The notes under the pieces were generated by a model. It did no database searches. It saw nothing but the letters and a program-made list of their open reading frames with translations, and was not told the DNA's origin. Positions 4,473 through 7,885 of a DNA stretch of 7,885 bases are shown piece after piece. Numbering within the stretch: position 1 is the stretch's first letter; every line of letters begins with the position of its first letter. The DNA is taken from positions 1-7,885 of the forward strand of contig JAGOUA010000007.1 in the NCBI GenBank assembly GCA_018061485.1, in the 5' to 3' direction. The position numbers and the translations under genes were made by a program. The stretch comes from Patescibacteria group bacterium. GTDB lineage: Bacteria; Patescibacteriota; Patescibacteriia; 2-12-FULL-60-25.

Positions 4473-6356
4473 ATGCCTATCGCTCCTCCTCCAAAAGCGG
4501 GCTCGATCGAAGACCTGCTAGCGCCAAAAGCCCCTCCCCCAAGCGCGACGCCAGCGTCAAAAGGCATCGTGGGAGGACCACCAAAAACCGCCACACCTCC
4601 TCCAAAGACAAAGGACGAGACAGAAAAAAAACCAACCGACGCCCTTGATGCCACCATGGCGAATATTAAGCTTCGCGAAAAAGAGAAGCTTGCCATGCAG
4701 CGAGCCGCGAATCTTGGCCTTGACTACATCGCGCTTCGTGGATTTCCCATCGCTCCAGAGGCTATCGCTCTGCTTCCCCGCGCCACCGCTGAAGCCCACA
4801 AGTGCGTCGTGTTTTTACGTGTAAAAGACCAGATTCGCTTGGGAGCCGTCGATAAAACGCCCGAAGTAGAAACTGCCGCTAAAACCCTTGCTGAAGAGCA
4901 GCACGCCACTGTTCAGATCTACATCATCTCAGAAGATAGCTTCGCCGCTGCCAGCAAGCTCTATGACGCGCTTCCCGAAGTAAAAGAGGTCACGTATGGC
5001 TATCGTATCGAAGAAGCTGATCTCGCGCGTTACGAAAAAGACATCAGCAACCTCGAAGAGCTGCGTAAGCATATCGCGAAGGTCAACATTACCGACGTCT
5101 TAACCCTGATTATCGGCGCTTCGTTACGAGCGAATGCCTCCGATATTCACGTCGAAGCCGAAGAAACGCGCGTTAAGTTCCGTTTTCGTATCGATGGCCT
5201 GCTTCGTGACGCGGCAGATCTTCCACGCGAAGCTTGGAAGCAGATTATCGCGCGCTTAAAACTCCTCGCGGGAGTAAAAATCAACGTTGAAGACGTTCCG
5301 CAAGATGGCCGCATTACCATCTATCTCACTAACGAAAAAATCGACATTCGTGTCAGCTTTTTGCCAACCGCGTTTGGTGAGTCAGTGGTCATGCGCTTAC
5401 TGCGTCCAAAAGCCGTCGCTTTGGAGTTTGATAACCTTGGTATTCGTGGGCGCGCGCTCGAGATTTTGCAAGAACAGATCGATAAACCGAACGGCATGAT
5501 CATTACCACCGGTCCTACTGGGTCCGGAAAAACAACGACCCTGTACGCCGTTCTCAAGAAACTCAATTCACCTGAAGTGAAGATTATTACGCTTGAAGAC
5601 CCGGTCGAATACAAGCTCGAAGGTATCAATCAAAGTCAAATTGACCATGGGAAAAAGTATGACTTCGCTTCTGGATTACGCTCTATTCTGCGCCAAGACC
5701 CAGACGTGGTGATGGTCGGAGAAATTCGCGACTTGGAAACGGCTGACATCGCCATTCAAGCCGCACTTACGGGTCACTTGGTCGTCTCAACGATCCACAC
5801 CAACAGCGCTGCTGGTTCGGTGCCGCGCTTTTTGTCTATGGGAGTCAAGCCATTCTTGCTCTCGCCCGCCCTCAACGCCGTTATCGGTCAGCGTCTTGTT
5901 CGACGCCTCTGCCCGGACTGCAAAGTTCCTGCGCCAGACCTCAGCCTCTCCAAACGTAAGCAAGTACTGCAGATTCTCAAAACCATTTCCCCCGCCGCGG
6001 GAGTCACCGTAGACCTCGAAAAACTCACGTTTTTTGCCCCTGGAAAAAAGACCGACTGCCCTACCTGTGCCGGCTTTGGGTTCAAAGGTCGTGTGGGTAT
6101 TTATGAAATTTTCACCATCACGCCAAAAATCGAGGAAATGATCCTCCGTGGCACATCCACTGAGTTCGAGATTCAAGAAGTCGCCATCAAAGACGGCATG
6201 CTCACCATGGCTCAAGATGGTTTATTGAAGGCGCTTGATGGGCTCACCAGCCCCGAAGAAGTGCTCGCCGTCGCAAACACGGATACGTTCGTCGAAGAAC
6301 CAACGCCTGCGCCCGAGCCACCCACACCGGAACTACCGACAACTACACAAGCGTAA
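4473..6356 (+). CDS. pilB: Type IV pilus assembly / type II secretion ATPase (PilB/GspE family)
   Basis: The protein has 627 residues. Residues 1-55 are proline- and lysine-rich and probably disordered. Residues ~76-170 resemble the N-terminal GspE/PilB domain (LGLDYIALRG, then IAPEAIALLP) in a degenerate form. The ATPase core follows: ASDIHVE at 222-228, Walker A GPTGSGKTTT at 347-356, Asp box ITLEDPVEY at 372-380, Walker B DVVMVGEIRD at 411-420, and His box TGHLVVSTIHTNSA at 433-446. Four cysteines, C480/C483 and C529/C532, form the zinc site typical of assembly rather than retraction ATPases, spaced rather widely by 45 residues. The C-terminal ~22 residues are again proline-rich. The hexameric cytoplasmic enzyme powers pilin polymerisation through the inner-membrane platform. 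No pilT, pilC or pilin gene is visible. GspE is the alternative name. AAGG lies within the 3-base gap from the upstream stop, so translation may be coupled. Confidence 0.94.
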   Translation: MPIAPPPKAGSIEDLLAPKAPPPSATPASKGIVGGPPKTATPPPKTKDETEKKPTDALDATMANIKLREKEKLAMQRAANLGLDYIALRGFPIAPEAIALLPRATAEAHKCVVFLRVKDQIRLGAVDKTPEVETAAKTLAEEQHATVQIYIISEDSFAAASKLYDALPEVKEVTYGYRIEEADLARYEKDISNLEELRKHIAKVNITDVLTLIIGASLRANASDIHVEAEETRVKFRFRIDGLLRDAADLPREAWKQIIARLKLLAGVKINVEDVPQDGRITIYLTNEKIDIRVSFLPTAFGESVVMRLLRPKAVALEFDNLGIRGRALEILQEQIDKPNGMIITTGPTGSGKTTTLYAVLKKLNSPEVKIITLEDPVEYKLEGINQSQIDHGKKYDFASGLRSILRQDPDVVMVGEIRDLETADIAIQAALTGHLVVSTIHTNSAAGSVPRFLSMGVKPFLLSPALNAVIGQRLVRRLCPDCKVPAPDLSLSKRKQVLQILKTISPAAGVTVDLEKLTFFAPGKKTDCPTCAGFGFKGRVGIYEIFTITPKIEEMILRGTSTEFEIQEVAIKDGMLTMAQDGLLKALDGLTSPEEVLAVANTDTFVEEPTPAPEPPTPELPTTTQA

Positions 6357-6771
6357 CCACGCGGGTACCATCTTCCTGAGGCGTAATCACGATACGCAAG
6401 ATCGCCTCCGCGAACGACAGTTCACTTTCCATACGTTCTGGCCACTCAATGCACGCAATCGTCCCCGCTTCTTCGAGCTCTTCTTGAAGATTTAAGACAC
6501 GCGCTTCTTGTGGTTGCTCCAGTCTATACGCGTCAATGTGCAACACACGATGAAGGCCTTCATGCGCGACGACATACGTTCTCATCAACGAAAAGGTGGG
6601 GCTTTTTACCTGTCCCGCTCCCCCCAATATCCGCACGAGATGTTGTACAAACGTTGTTTTGCCGGCACCAAGCGGGCCTGAGAGCGCGATCACCATGCCC
6701 GCATGAAGGCGTGGTAGCACACACTCATGGATCAGCGCGTCCAGATCTTGCTCTTGTTGAATATGATGCAT
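6343..6771 (-). CDS. tsaE: tRNA threonylcarbamoyladenosine biosynthesis ATPase TsaE
   Basis: The protein has 142 residues, near the usual length for the family. Hallmarks are in order: Walker A SGPLGAGKTT (31-40), the SPTF motif (57-60, VKSPTFSLM), HIDAYRL (78-84) with the conserved Asp, and IEWPER (108-113) with the conserved Trp. TsaE binds and hydrolyses ATP on the TsaB-TsaD complex and resets it during synthesis of t6A at position 37 of tRNAs that read ANN codons. The start lies 5 bases after the tsaD stop with no clear Shine-Dalgarno, so translation is probably coupled to tsaD. The 3' end overlaps the end of the convergent pilB-like gene by 14 bases. TsaB and TsaC are not in the window. 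Confidence 0.95.
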   Translation of the reverse strand: MHHIQQEQDLDALIHECVLPRLHAGMVIALSGPLGAGKTTFVQHLVRILGGAGQVKSPTFSLMRTYVVAHEGLHRVLHIDAYRLEQPQEARVLNLQEELEEAGTIACIEWPERMESELSFAEAILRIVITPQEDGTRVVTLV

Positions 6772-6776
6772 AGAAG

Positions 6777-7847
6777 TTAGTTCAAAGAAGAGAAGGTGAG
6801 TTCGGGATCAACATCCAAAGCCAGCGGATCATGCACCGTTCCCGCCATCAGGCGCCACGCACCCGCTGCGGCGATCATCGCCGCGTTATCCGTCACGTAT
6901 GCGCGATCCGAAGGAAGAAACGCCACTCCAGGAAACGACGCTTCAACCATACCTTGCATACGCTCACGCAACGAGGCGTTCGCCGAAACCCCACCAACCA
7001 GCACGAGGGTTTTTGCCCCCGTTTGCTGTAACGCGCGACGTGTTTTCTGCACCAAAACATCCACAATCGCCGCTTGCACCTCAGCGGCAAGATCTGCCAT
7101 CGCTTGTGGGTCTTGCTGTATCCATGTGCCCGACGTCTCCCACAACTGACGCACCGCCGTCTTTAACCCGCTAAAACTAAAGTCGAGGGACGGATCATCA
7201 ATCATAGGGCGCGGAAGCGTAAACCGTCCCACTCGTCCCGTTTGCGCCAGCTTGGCAATTTGCGGACCGCCTGGATACGGAAGCCCCATGACTTTGGCAG
7301 ACTTATCAAACGCCTCCCCCGCCGCATCATCGCGCGATCCCCCAAGCTCGGTATATACCCCCGGCGTGGAGGCGAGTACAAGCTCAGAATGTCCACCCGA
7401 GACAGACAGCGCTAAAAACGGATGCGTCCAACGAGCGCAATTTTCTGGGTTCAGCCACGCCGAAGCAAGATGTCCCTCGAGATGATTCACCCCCACGACA
7501 GGCTTGCCCGAAAGCACGGCGAGCATCTTCGCTGTCTCAAGCCCCACGAGCAGCGCCATCGATAGCCCCGGACCGCGCGTCACCGCGATCGCGTCAAAAG
7601 CGTCAGCCCAATCATCGCCAAGCGCCTCGCTCAGGAGAGCGAGCATCTCAGGAACGTGTTCGCGCGCCGCGACCTCTGGCACCACTCCGCCGTACCGCTG
7701 ATGGATCGGGATTTGCGAGCTCACCAGATTTTTCTCGACCGTCACGCCTTGAGTGGTTATCGTCAACAGAGCCACCGACGTTTCGTCGCAGCTTGTTTCG
7801 ATTCCCAGCACACGGAGCGGATAGGCAAAAGACATAGTCTCTGCCAT
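6777..7847 (-). CDS. tsaD: tRNA N6-adenosine threonylcarbamoyltransferase TsaD
   Basis: From the chosen start the protein has 356 residues, close to the family norm of ~340. Motifs from that start: GIETSCDETS (15-24), HLEGH metal ligands H122 and H126, SGGHSEL (150-156), the GGSRDDAAGEAFDK active-site segment (169-182), FSGLKTAVR (225-233), GGVSAN (285-290), and VTDNAAMIA (318-326) with metal ligand D320. It transfers the threonylcarbamoyl group from TC-AMP to A37, working with TsaB and TsaE. The frame is open to a TTG at 7874, but that adds residues unlike the family. ATG at 7847 or ATG at 7835 (MSFAYPLRVLGIETS) is more credible; 7835 is nearer to the short N-termini known for TsaD. No Shine-Dalgarno decides it. 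A weak CATAGT box lies at 7879 to 7874. It is followed directly by tsaE. Confidence 0.94.
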   Translation of the reverse strand: MAETMSFAYPLRVLGIETSCDETSVALLTITTQGVTVEKNLVSSQIPIHQRYGGVVPEVAAREHVPEMLALLSEALGDDWADAFDAIAVTRGPGLSMALLVGLETAKMLAVLSGKPVVGVNHLEGHLASAWLNPENCARWTHPFLALSVSGGHSELVLASTPGVYTELGGSRDDAAGEAFDKSAKVMGLPYPGGPQIAKLAQTGRVGRFTLPRPMIDDPSLDFSFSGLKTAVRQLWETSGTWIQQDPQAMADLAAEVQAAIVDVLVQKTRRALQQTGAKTLVLVGGVSANASLRERMQGMVEASFPGVAFLPSDRAYVTDNAAMIAAAGAWRLMAGTVHDPLALDVDPELTFSSLN

Positions 7848-7885
7848 ACTACGAGAGAACGCGTTTTTTTCCAACTATGTGGATT

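Overview
The window looks like chromosomal DNA of a small-genome bacterium, most likely a member of the Patescibacteria (Candidate Phyla Radiation). This is inferred from the gene mix and not from a search: a single Xer-type recombinase with a long acidic tail, a type IV pilus ATPase flanked by proline-rich tails, a very compact tsaD-tsaE pair, unrecognised coil-rich and membrane proteins, and several genes with a -10 box almost touching the ATG and no Shine-Dalgarno. TGA serves as a stop codon (both unknown genes downstream of xer end in TGA), which argues against the Gracilibacteria-type code 25. GC content appears close to 50 percent.

Layout. 1-112 is the N-terminus of glyceraldehyde-3-phosphate dehydrogenase (minus strand, cut by the window edge). 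113-590 is a 478-base non-coding stretch holding a tRNA-Arg(UCU) gene on the minus strand, two copies of a 42-base GC-rich repeat, a large nested foldback with 18-base perfect inverted ends lying directly 3' of the tRNA, a terminator-like hairpin and a probable tRNA promoter. 591-3364 is a minus-strand operon: xer recombinase, then a 406-residue soluble helical protein, then a 180-residue protein with two membrane segments; neither of the last two is recognised. 3365-3455 is a divergent promoter region. 3456-6356 runs on the plus strand: a multi-pass membrane protein and, 3 bases later, a PilB/GspE-type assembly ATPase. 6343-7847 is a minus-strand pair, tsaD then tsaE, whose 3' end overlaps the end of the pilB-like gene by 14 bases.

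How the genes fit together. tsaD and tsaE belong to the pathway that makes t6A37 on tRNAs reading ANN codons. The tRNA-Arg(UCU) here has U36 and A37, so it is a plausible substrate. The pilB-like ATPase would power type IV pilus assembly, though no other pilus gene is in view. The Xer recombinase would resolve chromosome dimers or act at another dif-like site, and its two operon partners are the best candidates for uncharacterised protein function here. The most unusual non-coding material is the foldback and repeat cluster between tRNA-Arg and gap. I see no CRISPR array, no complete mobile element, and no defence or toxin-antitoxin system.
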